Shown one piece after another: positions 12,845 through 13,028 of a DNA stretch of 13,028 nucleotides. Under the pieces are notes generated by a model, which saw only the letters and a program-made list of their open reading frames with translations, had not been told where the DNA came from and ran no database searches. Source of the stretch: Hyphomicrobium sp. (GTDB taxonomy: Bacteria > Pseudomonadota > Alphaproteobacteria > Rhizobiales > Hyphomicrobiaceae); assembly GCA_030598645.1 (NCBI GenBank), contig JAUVPN010000027.1:1-13028 (forward strand). The letters are read 5' to 3'. The position numbers and the translations under genes were made by a program. Each line of letters begins with the position of its first letter. Within the stretch, counting starts at the first letter, position 1.

Positions 12845-13028
12845 GGACTGGAACTAAGAGGGAAAAACACTTGACCACCCTTCGCACATCGATGTGACAG
12901 GCCGGATACATGCGCGGAGCACAGCGTCTTTTCGATTAGCTGGTAAGCGTCACCGCCACGATCTCTAATTCATGGGCAAAATTATCTACACTTATTATTT
13001 CTGATGGCATCAATCAGATCGCCTTATA

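Noticed and set aside
1..13028. tRNA, rRNA, insertion sequences, integrase and attachment sites
   Set aside because: I looked for cloverleaf arms with CCA-proximal ends, conserved rRNA segments and transposase motifs and saw none. Mobility of the 3.1-8.2 kb block is therefore only inferred.

Overview
The window looks like a chromosomal or island segment of an alphaproteobacterium of the Bradyrhizobium/Rhodopseudomonas type. This is inferred from the gene families: a phasin, LuxR regulators with a Bradyrhizobium-like N-terminal domain, a soluble PAS hybrid histidine kinase and small secreted PepSY-like proteins. It also fits the high-GC coding with frequent TTG/GTG starts. No database search was possible.

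Layout. (1) 1-2708: the DNA-binding end of an OmpR-type response regulator (cut by the window edge) meets a soluble PAS-HisKA-HATPase-REC hybrid kinase head-on; their stop codons overlap. Upstream of the kinase on the same strand is a multi-pass membrane protein. (2) 3110-6499: a regulator-rich, partly decayed block, all on the plus strand. It holds two XRE-type helix-turn-helix proteins with PAS-like C-terminal halves, and between them a 100-codon ORF that aligns without gaps to the N-terminus of the LuxR protein further downstream. It also holds a pseudogene with four in-frame stops and a frameshift, and a full-length LuxR regulator. (3) 6500-8190: a 16-bp perfect palindrome, then a secreted protein of four PepSY-like modules, three of them copied almost unchanged as 327/324-bp DNA tandem repeats. 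(4) 8460-10838, minus strand: a probable two-gene operon of a glutathione-S-transferase-like protein and an exported amidohydrolase of the D-aminoacylase type. (5) 11259-13028: a stand-alone exported Cache-type sensor domain, a doubtful small ORF followed by a clear intrinsic terminator, a small hypothetical gene and a phasin.

Three copies of a short stem-loop with ATGTCCGCT arms lie in the two intergenic regions between converging genes.

How the parts may work together (inference): the 3.1-8.2 kb block resembles an accessory regulatory island that has been duplicated, truncated and partly inactivated. The surviving LuxR protein is the natural candidate regulator of the repeat protein downstream, with the palindromes at 5070-5081 and 6654-6669 as candidate operators. 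The most unusual items are the expanding PepSY-like repeat gene, the fragmented LuxR/XRE cluster with its pseudogene, and the single-domain exported Cache protein.
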